From positions 472,374 to 536,373 of the forward strand of contig OZ025697.1 of NCBI GenBank assembly GCA_964019335.1: a stretch of 64,000 nucleotides of DNA. Direction: 5' to 3'. The notes below the pieces were generated by a model. It was not told where the DNA came from and did not search any database. It saw only the letters and a program-made list of their open reading frames with translations. This document shows positions 24,401 to 31,302 of the stretch, one piece after another. The DNA is from Diplonema japonicum. Its lineage: Eukaryota; Euglenozoa; Diplonemea; Diplonemida; Diplonemidae. Position 1 is the first letter of the stretch. Every line of letters starts with the position of its first letter. The position numbers and the translations under genes were made by a program.

Positions 24401-25588
24401 CACATTTTTAACTGTGTCGGCGAAACGCAGCGTGTTGTAGCTCTCCTGGTAGCAAGCAGCGTGCGGGCTCACATGCGTAATGACGAGGGTTCGACTGTTC
24501 CCTCCGAGACTGTTTACAAGGACTTTCGTAAGAACGGATTCCCTTACAGGAGGTGCGAGGTCTTCACCCTGGGCCAACCTCTCGAAGGCAATGCGCAGGA
24601 CGGAAAGAGATTTGTTAGCCGCAACCGCGTCGGTAGATTCTGCTCTGGGGTTGTGCTTGCGTAGGTCCTCAGTGCCAGCAAGGTCCACCATCGTCAGAAG
24701 GGAGTGCGATGTCCTTTCAGGTGCGTCTTCCAGCGTGCGGTCGATTGACTCTACCACGTCATAGGGCGACGCCCCGAAGGTCTTAACTACTTTAAACAGC
24801 ACGATGCAGTGCGAGGTGGGCTTCCGTCTTGTACATGCCATGTGCAGGAAGTGATCGATGTCATCTGAGGAGTACAATGTGTGCCACTGCAGCTCCGGGA
24901 GGTGCACTTGCTTCTCTTCTGTACCCGTCATCATCGAGATGTGCGATGTCACATGAACCGGCAGCACGTTGCCCGGCTTCCTGCCAGGCGATGCAGGGAC
25001 TTCCTCTTTAAGCAGGTCGAAAGCCTCGTTGCGATACACAGAGATAACCCCTACTTGCAGCTTGTAGTAGCGCACTTTGTGCTTCCCGTTGTAGGCCACC
25101 ATCGCCTGGAGGAGCGAGGCTGCAGCACGGGGGATGATGCCTTCCTCGCTTTTACCCTTCCTACCGAACATGGTGTATGTCTTGCCTGTATTGGCCTGAC
25201 CATATGCAAAGACAGAGAGGTTGAACCCGTTTAACACCTGCCGTACGGGGCCCTCAAGGGGTGCATAAAAGGCCTCCTGGTCAGTGTAGGTTGCACCTGT
25301 GCGGGAAGGGGTCGTGGAGCTCCAACTGCATCTGTCAAAACAGTACGATCTGTACGAGTCAGCAGGGTTCCTAGCTAAAGGGTTCATGATGGTGACGCAC
25401 CCTACGTGCACGTCGGAGTACATTCGCACGCAGTCAGACCGCTCCCTCCCTCTGTGCCGTGTCACGGCCTGCTCCCCCTTTGTGGGTGGCCTAGCCCGTG
25501 CCCACACCTCCACTTCGATGTCTACGCACCTTGTTCTGCGTCCCCATCTAGGAGAGCGCTCGAATGGCAGCTCCTGCATAGAACTCAT
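12446..25588 (-). CDS. giant kinesin-like protein, 4380 aa
   Basis: One uninterrupted frame of 13.1 kb. Residues about 20-400 form a kinesin motor: VEVWARARPP (strand 1), P-loop YGQANTGKTYTM at 129-140, a divergent switch I (KPTSHCIV instead of SSRSH), switch II DLAGTE, and LTKVLVNSLGGNSRT. Neck coiled coil follows at about 430-560. Then come long alanine-rich helical modules (about 700-2880 and 3100-3900) built from recurring segments such as LRDAAAEAAGL and LRGRALEAAAL. Coiled coil returns at about 2890-3040 and 3960-4380. Known kinesins are usually 400-2700 aa, so this is far above range. The missing SSRSH serines may alter ATP hydrolysis. The helical part resembles talin/vinculin-type bundles in look only; binding partners are unknown. 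Confidence 0.88.
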   Translation of the reverse strand: MSSMQELPFERSPRWGRRTRCVDIEVEVWARARPPTKGEQAVTRHRGRERSDCVRMYSDVHVGCVTIMNPLARNPADSYRSYCFDRCSWSSTTPSRTGATYTDQEAFYAPLEGPVRQVLNGFNLSVFAYGQANTGKTYTMFGRKGKSEEGIIPRAAASLLQAMVAYNGKHKVRYYKLQVGVISVYRNEAFDLLKEEVPASPGRKPGNVLPVHVTSHISMMTGTEEKQVHLPELQWHTLYSSDDIDHFLHMACTRRKPTSHCIVLFKVVKTFGASPYDVVESIDRTLEDAPERTSHSLLTMVDLAGTEDLRKHNPRAESTDAVAANKSLSVLRIAFERLAQGEDLAPPVRESVLTKVLVNSLGGNSRTLVITHVSPHAACYQESYNTLRFADTVKNVLSHVTFATPSPPCDDRVHEIRKVLSDPWLDPAQKAALEVLLADELDEVAQYDSWLQEVADRRRALISARRVQQQVVNKYNAITTKAGQEATTADAELQEAQNVMKRLMDRLAALESRPRGRYSAQLENEKQLLREQLQKATSEKLMLNNLKARLLRKLDNLTFEAVQQEAGVYSPAADPEVPGDMLLDNLDALATVERHTVTFDDPEEHVSDDSRADGVDMEIEPDFYEKRMAMSSVWLNTLEALSNQVGQVVDSNDIFKAKDLAASVREMGAAYPKFKGIMRAVGDRLESICSSTGNREVGSTVLVSGGRETGADAFDGTMEMNTAAVRVSELVGELALSEASAAKHLRYISMLESRVEELNNNCNKLVSSIREARKHELHPAAAASLAVGLAEVDYSAFSAAQADPSLGVTVAVRSLLEPDEYCDNITRVLAFKSAMNSVLVADTALTLLTPSARSQLTTLQSLIERVDITSNNFDGQLAVLRSEVIVQRKDAATMCDSTISLVPHETNRPLGRSQTLTKEISPDLAAATVKATEVAAAIRRDDHAEDKVREVHSMFLACSAPEAASLTDESRRRLVLGDTVGAAAALHAAAAAAAADMTIYSAPTKPSRLSALLNGLSELQKALTRGDLISQAAVADLRDQACTLSGLGPGAAECTASRLRTTCTKQDAVLVSGSAAGAARRHPGIGNFLRGIVACLQEDEPVQASEEAEKARAALHKTRLAAVEIDAMIKTLNVKTRPHVFGDIERAAEATSDAVTLLGGSPAGTLVATAHSGLQTTAAHMRNGETAKAVETARHASAAVTKAAITGVASAVQLARKFAAACAELRGKATATITAEATQQLAHDALILSQEAAYAAGASQPSAIVTEGLEQCTQKLVEAAEHLSLGKVCRDACEAAGKAGAAAWGAAEGHSNVCKAFKAMREASDHLASEDVDQAHQALSEAGQATQTAESAVTCDLTAARLRDLVKQINALHREPCGNTSAAEAFRIHKTLLTMAGEPGADETTARFIAERLNEVLRGLQGDSTNMELANVISSTIVQATESAELPTLEESVAESLKMKLEHALSTDGSNADKLIATAKHLAETQGGVFGKSMDLIATELAQGAPTQQALELCANTLTANQSLKSVYNTLQHPPAGGVTPSQLIIMSGELALTAAPLQGEAKQQLLDLSEKLVHASREPDMALEAVLNDVSTAVQGPPPEEAPGLLALSETLQLLASAHCDREREEVFKKLEHMKNLSPGCEQLFTAIDTFAMNGQEPMQGDENRAPHSMADMMVQEELLQASGDVVPESMTVHSDGGLLREGAQLHAVIAQLESLENKAQLQEISGDELVLLAEDLQRASPSNKELADMLTQASENEELTAATITRLKDEIVQAAGFSTPSDSTTRLANTLKNLASCKQDDTLDISAIKKAALQARAAAAKNKNLKNVAAKLDEYVERAERGDIVSTEELLALAKVVNDEDDGNDESDLEKLSVLIGTDDNDAILELLSEILNHRPELQGLLAAVREHVHRSLDPGLSPSRVDPLSELDFSNPAAVASLVERLRNGEELVEEAREAAGRLRSSSLKMMGLADEAEKCILSEDLQGLANVLEQAASVQSFSAEDLFVPTVQPTYTSLCAAIQELKKKYSKGIPVPEGCIADIQEKACLIGSIGPAPVESICLAMRQVPLNAGGVFAMKAASKRHATEEFMTAAGLLEDSNMEDAVSSCEDLTDAFSLSRQALANCLNALWSASRGCAEGINTAVHSVEAACSKLAVCGVDVNDMPAAVSALNSAAEAAETNPQEAASLVQNAIDVLGQHSHCATKKKLSTAIAISKALTELSKAMSSEYADRVVISEQLTFLRREAQVIQESSSSDCIISKSMARVIGDLSQLKLSSEEAPSQCVKIASRLRNSVDAQNAVAKGAELLTETVGMFLGGRTEEGIASIAQTAMLCECLKTYSEDLYEDLNEVASASSETPAMILAATVDGIAKQLSNLGGNRSKVEYSACVAVARLSELDDMPEESKAPQLEKLLDDMLLISGAPPSEGEAGVAALSEGLWNLERETDPLRSAEAGAVARDTAKTLTSCPGVVGDAMHEVVSMLDVNHPDAKVVADGVVTCTSKLRDLANSLSVAAAIGDISADQLSLLAGCALAAVGYAPGSSGKYGVELAERLGDAAGRKGRGLPVNLESLRDAAAEAAGLKTAKPLADMQTAELNTLTEQAKQLMLSGGVDLLDAVATLEDAATGGSVTGKTLAAVAKVASLSSHAVLEDLSSRIDAATEPFNFIAIASLLDDVSTQATESPKLRGLLSSCREHLKSLCSGKVSLLESLNHITAHPEMTDRLREELQQGSEKVSQLTTRFSDACAAVLQAEGNDGAKDALRLVLSTVDGQGSVETVMRAAEEALKESNIPYVASALQDLKDSYVSLAQVAAQGAKAVDIPSEARYALYDTALAALVCTDKVDVDDATLKLTGAEMCCVLKTKAATNALSDSDDLLQLLQGCEVSDVPALRDAERTIAGLETALSTLQAELQERLSKQETTQSDMQQLQSELSVAKNHLGVIEQQLQKAEEYGDEREGKIVSLEDACSLLEGQLQEVEQQGTTSNAQLQKLREELHQSEKNVKDKADEMQTLQRNIATMKQEFEERLEVDRNAMQEAADNPSTASDVRQTLQGAVDEGISALAKKTLLEIKENHALPAHLQEAVQQVLTHGGDPVSQCETLTALQGSGVSLSPAVTNMIDVKQSADIRGNGLGAVCSSMATLADRIRRGSNIRVDSVREVSEKLRVDGAASAAALVDEATRRLQAGDSVGAALVLQAAAENTAATSAHGVPMHPKLAGLLADLAELHHRLSSGEKVTKVEISRLRGRALEAAALGSSAAESCVRHLAKMASKSTGTELLLLSEISQQCIQRHPELTELLSEFSQTVVDSPLVAGALLSEAADVYEEIRLIAVQTGETARRLQLGETGSEVQAAASYAAGTVSAVLDNMRHSSDTLQAASSSIRGAVDKLSSGMPSAGDMWRGAQQAEAATGCGLRSAIVVARRSVTFCKDLSNKIQSNTIDSSCTAMSVDTLVAELQGAAQAVPARSIIAMALGDAAALLMENSSHTKSLDEVAILLTDVADAQENVERCLEKITHAAKLLDSCGGVGGGAADPPALQEAVIALNLAGDAAGAASGACDRTSLTGVSRTLGETADALRGVAARCKASVADSSQRTPSSADILVLNSQLSKIGGKIGGDEAASRLIAERLRGMLDALQKKGHLPAEASETLHSFPSPVDVVAAEKEITEVGPSAGEAAASALAAKLRDLEKSLANGATLQDNAEEMRSATRDALKGQSGTSIVAKAMQTVESLIYDAMEKQVPDAILASLQGARELCEGAASASCSARRVARSLWGLESCAAYGIQPSRKDLVTLSEEAFEGSNRLEDPHATQELRDVANSLQEIAETLNVDVPVLGRLRDTAAMAAGLPVRGAAGAVADLASRTLALSTRVTAGGTVDSAELTRLSEEAKAAATRHPDAAPSLTQLAEELHDAATKAHANDSDLALGASYDRCKRLEESFAGPPKQDASMQWPDAEGFLSDEESVQKLRATLGKQMQEEMTKLNNRWKKKLTESETVREELAAELGAMAEQLAETDVELEVANRRVDDLEKEVSLMQRDAMEGVEAIIADKDAAILLHADALDSAAKMKVEDDETIERLEMEVATEAHMARMLAVMNERSLENWRGAGDAFANRNESWSVEEARLCSQLEEASKACSALEGAVTRIEQDKERLRYEMGLVEQEIQAERVMHENEVQNLELRISQQNSEIEELESALAENDTADSMREGIETGLRSEVEKHKELCSELNTKIATAKTKIQELEEELKQNKYELKSNVSKLEEVGKKLEEATALQMETEESRKELQTTEETSRQTIASLRTELEMVAISTAPGNAMAELQKELAKVSAERTKAQQEHGRLENEAAEALETAAAEKIRLEHELKESQLLVAELSEALELED

Positions 25589-25679
25589 TAGACAGGCATC
25601 TGTGGTGTGGTAAGGTGTGCACTGACAACAAGCGTACTTACTAATCTAACAACAAGGTAATCATGGTACTCGCAGGACG

Positions 25680-26309
25680 CTAGTCACGCATGTCGAAATC
25701 GAACGGGTTGTCGAGGAGGTAGTTGCAAGCTGTGATTTGGGACTCAGCCGCTTCAAGGAGTTGCTGCTCCTGGAGGGTGTACGGGTGCGTGGGCGGTGGG
25801 GAGGGTCGGGAGGCAAGTTTGGCACGTGCCTCGGTGATATCGGCTTCGGCGTTGCGGAGGTCGTTTAGGTTGGTTTTGCGGAGTGTCTGCTCCTGGTGCA
25901 GGGCTGTTCGAAGGGTGTCTCTCTCTGTTCGGAGTAGTTCCATCTCCGCAGTGAGTCGTGCGTTAGCGGCTCGCTCATGCTCGTTCTGTCCCCTGAGGAT
26001 CCCAATAGCCTCCGTCGCTTCCTCCAGGGTTCCTGACAGCTCTTCGTTCGCTCTCCGCAGTGCCTCCAGAGCATTAGCTGCCCACTCCATCTCATCACGC
26101 CCGTCGCGCATGGGCGACACCGACAGGGAGCTCCGCCCCTCGTTCCGCATGGGCGACATCTTCTCAGGGGACACCTGCACATGGCCCGGTGTCATAGGTG
26201 TTGCGACCTCTTCAGGCTTAACGGGTGCTGGTACAGGTGCAACTGGTTTACTGACATGGAACACTCCTGTGGTGGGCAGGGAACCCCTCCCCCCTTCGAA
26301 CTCATTCAT
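25680..26309 (-). CDS. coiled-coil protein with SP motifs, 209 aa
   Basis: Start chosen at the ATG 26309 (MNEFEGGRGS), 12 nt after a TTCACAG acceptor; the open frame upstream of it is probably leader. Residues 1-85 are proline/serine-rich with repeated SP dipeptides (VSPEKMSPMR, VSPMRDGR), candidate sites for proline-directed kinases. Residues about 88-175 form a strong coiled coil (ALEALRRANEELSGTLEEA). The C-terminus is acidic (FDFDMRD). No family is recognised. It lies 92 bp upstream of the giant kinesin in the same orientation; a link between the two is only a guess. Confidence 0.65.
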   Translation of the reverse strand: MNEFEGGRGSLPTTGVFHVSKPVAPVPAPVKPEEVATPMTPGHVQVSPEKMSPMRNEGRSSLSVSPMRDGRDEMEWAANALEALRRANEELSGTLEEATEAIGILRGQNEHERAANARLTAEMELLRTERDTLRTALHQEQTLRKTNLNDLRNAEADITEARAKLASRPSPPPTHPYTLQEQQLLEAAESQITACNYLLDNPFDFDMRD

Positions 26310-26839
26310 CCCCTGGGTGTGCTGTGAAGAGCAGCAGCAAGAGGCAAATAAACAGGGAGAATATGGGGACAAAGTAAAAAGGGAAAAAAAGGGGGGGAAA
26401 TATGGAGGAAAGGCGGGAGAACTTTTACCTACACAAGTGGGGGGGAAGGAGGGTGAATGGGCTGGATGATGTGGAAAACATTTTTTAAGTGCAAAACGGT
26501 GCTCTAGTGTTGCTTTTCGTATTTTGTCGTGATTGCCGACCTGTCCCTTGCTCTCTATTGTCTGTGATGCATGTGTTAAGGAAAACAGCAGTTCTAGACA
26601 ACTAGTCTACGCTTAAGACTCTTCTGGAGGAAGTGAACACTGTAGTTGGGGGTAGAGTGAAGAAGGGAGGAATAGAGATAAAACCTTTTTTACTTCCCTA
26701 AAAGTGATATTTTTCCTTCAAAGAGAGACAGGCTCCGCCCTAAAGCAACTTTTTTTTAAAAAAAAGGGGATATGTCTAAAGGTTGGAAAAAAAAAGGGGG
26801 GGGTTAATGGAATTACACTTATTATTTTTTTTGTCCAGT
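26310..26839. other. intergenic spacer
   Basis: This 530-bp gap between HMGB and the coiled-coil gene holds A-, T- and G-runs plus a middle stretch (26460-26690) of normal composition. I see no open frame or RNA gene in it. Confidence 0.5.
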
Positions 26840-27480
26840 CTATTCCTCGTCCTCAGACTCGTCATCGCTGGATTCTCTGTATTTTTTTTTCATTTTTTTT
26901 TTCCCCCCCGTCACTCATACTCCTTCTTTGCCTTCTTGGCAGGCTTGTACTCGGCCATGTCTTCCTTCCACTGCTCGATGGCCTCCTTGTATTCGTCCTG
27001 GTAGGTTTTCTTCTCATCGTCAGCAAGGTCGTTCCACCTGGTACCAATCTCTTTGGCGACTTCGCTGGCCTTCATGTCGGGGTTCTCTTCCTTCACGTCC
27101 CCTCTAACCTTTCCGGAGAAGGCGAAGAACGGGGTGAGGGGCTTCTTGGGGGCGTTGGGGTCCTTCTTGGCCTTGGCCTTCCTCTTGCCCTTGGTCTTCT
27201 TCGGCTCGTCCTCGCTGTCCTCGTCGGAGCTCTCCTTGTTGTCCTTGTACTCCTGAAGATCGATTTTGTACTGTTCCTTTGCTTCGTTGGCCATCTCAGT
27301 GTATTTTTCCTTGTCGCTGTCGCTTGCCTCGCTCCACTTCTTCCCCAGCTCCTTCAGGATTTCGGTCGCCTTAATGTCAGGGTTTTCGGCCTTCACGTTC
27401 TCCCTCTCATCCTTGCAGAAGAGCATGTACGAGGACAGGGGCCTCTTGGGTGCGTTGGGGTCCTTCTTTCCCTTTGCCAT
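26840..27480 (-). CDS. HMGB-type protein with two HMG boxes
   Basis: Two exons (26921-27480 and 26840-26876) give 198 aa. Box A starts DPNAPKRPLSSYMLF near residue 7, box B DPNAPKKPLTPFFAF near residue 107, joined by an acidic then lysine-rich linker (SSDEDSEDEP, KTKGKRKAKAKK). The proteins bend DNA without strong sequence preference and act in chromatin. The 44-nt intron (26877-26920, GTATGAG...ACAG) splits a Glu codon; its removal adds the acidic tail EESSDDESEDEE, typical of HMGB proteins, while retention ends the protein at KKEYE. A long A run directly precedes the ATG. Identity is secure; which HMGB class is not. Confidence 0.92.
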
Positions 27481-27959
27481 TTTTTTTTTTTTTTTTTTAG
27501 TTTTTTTTTAACTTCTAAACTTTTTGTTTTGTTTTTTTTTTTTTTTTTTTTTTTTTTTTCCTCCCAACAGTTCCGAAATACAGAATAGAGCAACGGTATT
27601 TTTTTTTTTTTTTTTTTTGATAAAAAGAAAGGAAGAATGGTGGGTGGGTGGGGGGAGAAAATTGAGGAGAAGAAGAAAAGAGGGGGAAAAAAAAACATCA
27701 CTATTGAAGAAGTGTTAGCAACGACCCACTAAAGAAGGGGGGGGAAAAAAAAGAGACATTTAAGGGTACCTGCGGTATGTGGCAGGACGCCTGAATGAAA
27801 AAAACATAAGGAAAAAAAAAGAGGGGGGGAAACACAACAAATAAAAAAAAGGAGATGCTATGAGGAAGGTTATCATGTTTCTAGGATTTTCCCCTTCACT
27901 CACTCCCCCATTATTTCTTGCTTTTTTCTTCTTCTTTTTTTTTTCTTTTTGTCCCGTAG
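27481..27959. repeat. low-complexity A/T-rich spacer
   Basis: Long T and A runs (such as 27534-27559 and 27600-27618) with G-rich patches. Nothing convincing as a gene. Confidence 0.55.
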
Positions 27960-28185
27960 CTAGGTTGATGGTAGTAGGTGTGCATCGTATTCGGGGTGAG
28001 GCCATTCCACTATGTTATTTCTTTTTAAAAAAAAATATAAAAAAAAAAAACTTAAGAAAGAAAAGAGAAGAAAAATAAAAAGGACAGGGAAGGGGACTAC
28101 CTAAGCATGCACCTCGGCTCGGCCTGCTTCGCGTACTGAGAGGCCAAAAAAAAGAAAAAAGAAGGAAAAATGCTAAGGCGGACAT
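27960..28185 (-). CDS. possible 44-aa small protein
   Basis: An ATG at 28185 lies 4 nt after an AATCAG acceptor, the local start pattern. Exon 28101-28185 encodes a hydrophobic stretch then RSRPSRGACL. A candidate intron (28010-28100, GTAGTC...ATAG, T-rich, 91 nt) leads in frame to VEWPHPEYDAHLLPST and TAG at 27960. The intron is longer than others here and the hydrophobic stretch is made of T runs, so this could be chance. A plus-strand reading ending EGDYLSMHLGSACFAY is the main rival. Confidence 0.25.
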
Positions 28186-28608
28186 CGACCTGATTAAGAA
28201 AGATGACAAAAAATAAAAAAAAAGAAGAAGGGGGACCTGAAAAAAAACAAAAAAAAATGATGACTCTTAAAAAGAAAAAAAAAAAGTGTGTGTGGAGAGG
28301 GGGCACTATTGCTAAACGAAATATTAAAAGGAGGGGAAAGAAAAAAAGGGAAGGGGGGGGGGGGGAACAAACAAAAAAAGGGAAAGATTTCTTTAAAAAA
28401 TGAAGCCAACCACCCATCACCTGCATCTACCAGTCCAGTAGGAGAAGGCTCCTCCCTTCCTTTCAGTCCTCTTTTTTTTTTTTTTATCTTCGTCTAACTT
28501 TTTTTTTGGGGGGGAATAAATGGGGGAAACACTCTGTTTTGAAGCAGCAACGATTTTTTAATGACTTTTTTTTTTCTAAAAAGAAATTTTTTTATTTTTC
28601 ATTCCTAT
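28186..28608. repeat. low-complexity A/G-rich spacer
   Basis: Mostly A runs with G runs on the plus strand. No gene seen. Confidence 0.55.
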
Positions 28609-29363
28609 CTAGTGGAGGAATCTACATTTCGGGCCAAAAGTGCAGTTTGGCAGATTTCTGCACTTAACTTTAGACTTTCCGAATTTGCTGCTGGAGCCGT
28701 CGGAGTGCAGGAAAGCGCAGCCCGTACCGTTTCTGCAGCCCTGGGACGTGTTGTGGAAATGACATTCGTTGGACTTGCCACCACCGCCGCCGCCGCCACC
28801 ACCACCAAGACCAGGGAGACCAGGCTGGCCGGGCTGACCCCTGCTGGAGCTGTAGGCGTTGGGGAAGGATCCCTGTGGCCGAGCCATCACCCTCTCGTAG
28901 GTGGCCATCATGGTGGCACCCTTTTCAGAAATGGGGATTTCGCTGTTGTAGCCCTTCATTGTTCTCGCCTTTTTTTTTTGTTTTGTTGTTGTTTTTTTTT
29001 TTTTTTTTTTTTTTTTTTTTCTTTCCCACTCGCATACCTCTCCAGGTTGCAGTGCATTGAATTCCGGGTTCTCCTGCTTCTGCGGCGCGACATAGCTGCT
29101 GGTAGGCGGCATCTGAGGACCGAGCTTCCCACCCATCGCCCCCGGACCCATCCCAGGCCCCATGCCTGGCCCCGGCATGCCCCCCTTTCCACCCATCATC
29201 TGCGGTTGCATCATGTACATCTGCCTATAGGCATGTTGCTGTGGTTGTGGCAGTTTAGTTTGAAAAAAAAAAAAAGGAAAGCCCGCCCAGCCGCCCATAC
29301 CTGCATCAGGAATTGAGGGTTGAAACCAGGTTGTTGGTACCCAGGTGGCATATTATTTTGCAT
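28609..29363 (-). CDS. CCCH zinc-finger protein, 207 aa
   Basis: Three exons (29301-29363, 29038-29238, 28609-28968). Introns of 62 nt (29239-29300) and 69 nt (28969-29037, largely A run ending AAAAG) are removed in phase 0. Two CCCH fingers lie at the C-terminus: CHFHNTSQGCRNGTGCAFLH (C-x8-C-x5-C-x3-H) and CRNLPNCTFGPKCRFLH (C-x5-C-x5-C-x3-H); such fingers bind single-stranded RNA. The N-terminal half is rich in Gln, Met, Gly and Pro (MGPGMGPGAMGG), and a glycine run precedes the fingers. RNA binding in mRNA processing or decay is inferred from the fingers; the target is unknown. The ATG is 13 nt after a CACTCAG acceptor. Confidence 0.82.
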
Positions 29364-29426
29364 TTTGATTACCCCCCTGAGTGGATGTTGTGTGCTGAAT
29401 GTAACAGCAAATGGCACTCGGCAAGG

Positions 29427-31220
29427 CTAGGCTTCGTCCTCCCAGGTCTCTGGTATGTCCGCTTGTTGGGTGGACTGAGCAACTGTAGGTAGCTTCCTGC
29501 GGGGAGGGACGAGTGCGATGCCACAGTCGGGGCACCTGCGGACCCAGAGCAAGAGTCCCCCTTTTCCACACGCACCGCAGCTCCACGTAGAGGAAGTCAG
29601 GCCACGCGAGGAGGTCCGAACCAAAGTCGCAGGTGGGGGCGGTGCAGGACCCTCCTGTATTTGTTCTATCTCTTCCTGTTGATGTTCTTGTGCCTCGACC
29701 TCTTGTGCCTCTTGTGCATTCTTGTCACCATTGTCATTATTGCCTTTTTTTCCCACGTTCCCGCCCTTCCCCTCAAGCCAAGCTGTGGCCCTCGCAAGCA
29801 CAGCGTCCTGTTTGTCAGTGTGTTTACCTTCGGCAAGCATACCTCGGCATCGGGCCTCTTTGGGAACTGGAAGTCCGGTTCTTTTTGCAGACCTACGAGT
29901 GCAGTGACCTCGCGTTCCTCATTCTCCTCCTCCCTCCTCTTCTCCATTGCTTGCGCCAAGTTCTCTACAACAGAGCGTGTCTCCGCCTTCACCTCAGCTT
30001 TCGGCGCTGTCATCGCTTCCTCCAGATCTTCAACGCCTGACCAGAGAGGTGCCCTTCGGCGCGAGGGTGGCGGGAGGTCGCCGATAGGGCTGTTAGCTGG
30101 AAGTAGTTCTTCTAGCGATAGTTTACCCTTGGTCATCACTGTTTTTAGTGACGGCATGGCCTCGTAGAGCTGGTTCACGATGGCTCTGAGCTCCAAGATG
30201 TCACCTACTACATAGTGCCTGAGGGACTCGGTGCCCGAGCAGTCAGGCGTCCAGTCACCCACCATGTCAGGCCTGTTGTACGCCACTGTGCACGAATATA
30301 CCTGTGTTGTGGTGTGGTCGTGGCTGCATAGGTATTGGCCATACCGCCCTTGTTGCGAAGCTTTCAATGGGCTCACTAAGCTCCAAGATGAGGACTCCTA
30401 ACACGCTCGTCAAAGGGCGCACATGCTGCGGGAGGGCCATGCGGTCTTCACCGTCAGTGTGCAGTTTGATGAAAGCGCCCGTGTGCGATGTGACCACAGC
30501 CGGACGCCATGTGCCCTTGAGGTACTGTTCGACATGCTCGTCAGGTGCGTACTGCACAGACTGCTCTACGAGGTGCATCTTTGTGATGCTTTCCATGCTG
30601 ACCCTTGCGCGCATAATGCGCGTCTCACGGAACTTCGCGAAGAGGTTCATAACGTAGTACTTCATCTTGTCTGTGTCGGGGTCGACGTAATTGTCGAGAT
30701 CCTCGTCCTCGAGGTCACTATCCTCACCTGGGTAGGACTCGAAAGAGCGCACAATGGGTAGTGCCTGTTTCTCAGTGATGGGCCACTTGTAGTTAGCAAA
30801 GAAAGAGGGAGGTGCTTCGAAGGCTTCGTAGATAAGGTACTCATTCTCGGGATCAATCTTCACGGTGAGTTGCCCCCCGTAAGCAGTTGTAATACTGTTA
30901 CTCGGCTCGTCGGGCATGCCGAAGGCTATCATCCGTAGTGTCTTCCTCCCCACGCACAGTGTCTCGAATGTTGCGGTCTCCATGTCGTCCACTTCGTCGC
31001 TTGGCTGTGGCACCTCATGCATCTTAACAATATCGCACTCTTCCGCACTGACTTCGCTTGGGTGCATCCCTTCCAACAACTCCTCAATACACCTGTTGAC
31101 ACACCACCCGCGCCCCACATCGGGGTCCGTCCCTGTTGCATATAAACTCCGAAACGCCTCAAATGATATCTGATCCAAACCCTGCCTCACGCGCAGCCAT
31201 AGTTGATTCCCGCCTTCCAT
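29427..31220 (-). CDS. 571-aa protein with Tudor/Agenet-like segment and C-terminal zinc ribbon
   Basis: Three exons: 30345-31220, 29843-30301, 29427-29807. Introns of 43 nt (30302-30344) and 35 nt (29808-29842) start GTATG, end ACAG and are in phase 0; each exon's frame closes soon after the junction unless spliced. Around residue 240 a stretch reading YLKGTWRPAVVTSHTGAFIK then MALPQHVRPL resembles Tudor/Agenet barrels. The middle is acidic (DSDLEDEDLDNYVD). Near the C-terminus CGACGKGG and CPDCG form a CxxC...CxxC zinc ribbon. The whole protein is not recognised. Start set at ATG 31220, 37 nt after a GACAG acceptor. Confidence 0.65.
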
Positions 31221-31302
31221 GTTCTTGCCCAACACGCTTGATGCGTCCCCCTGGGTCCTGTCGTGTGATAAGTATGCTTTAATAGCTATAAATAAACTTC
31301 AA

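Noticed and set aside
31221-31235. GTG start five codons upstream of the 571-aa protein
   Set aside because: Eukaryotic start at ATG 31220 is simpler; the GTG has no support.
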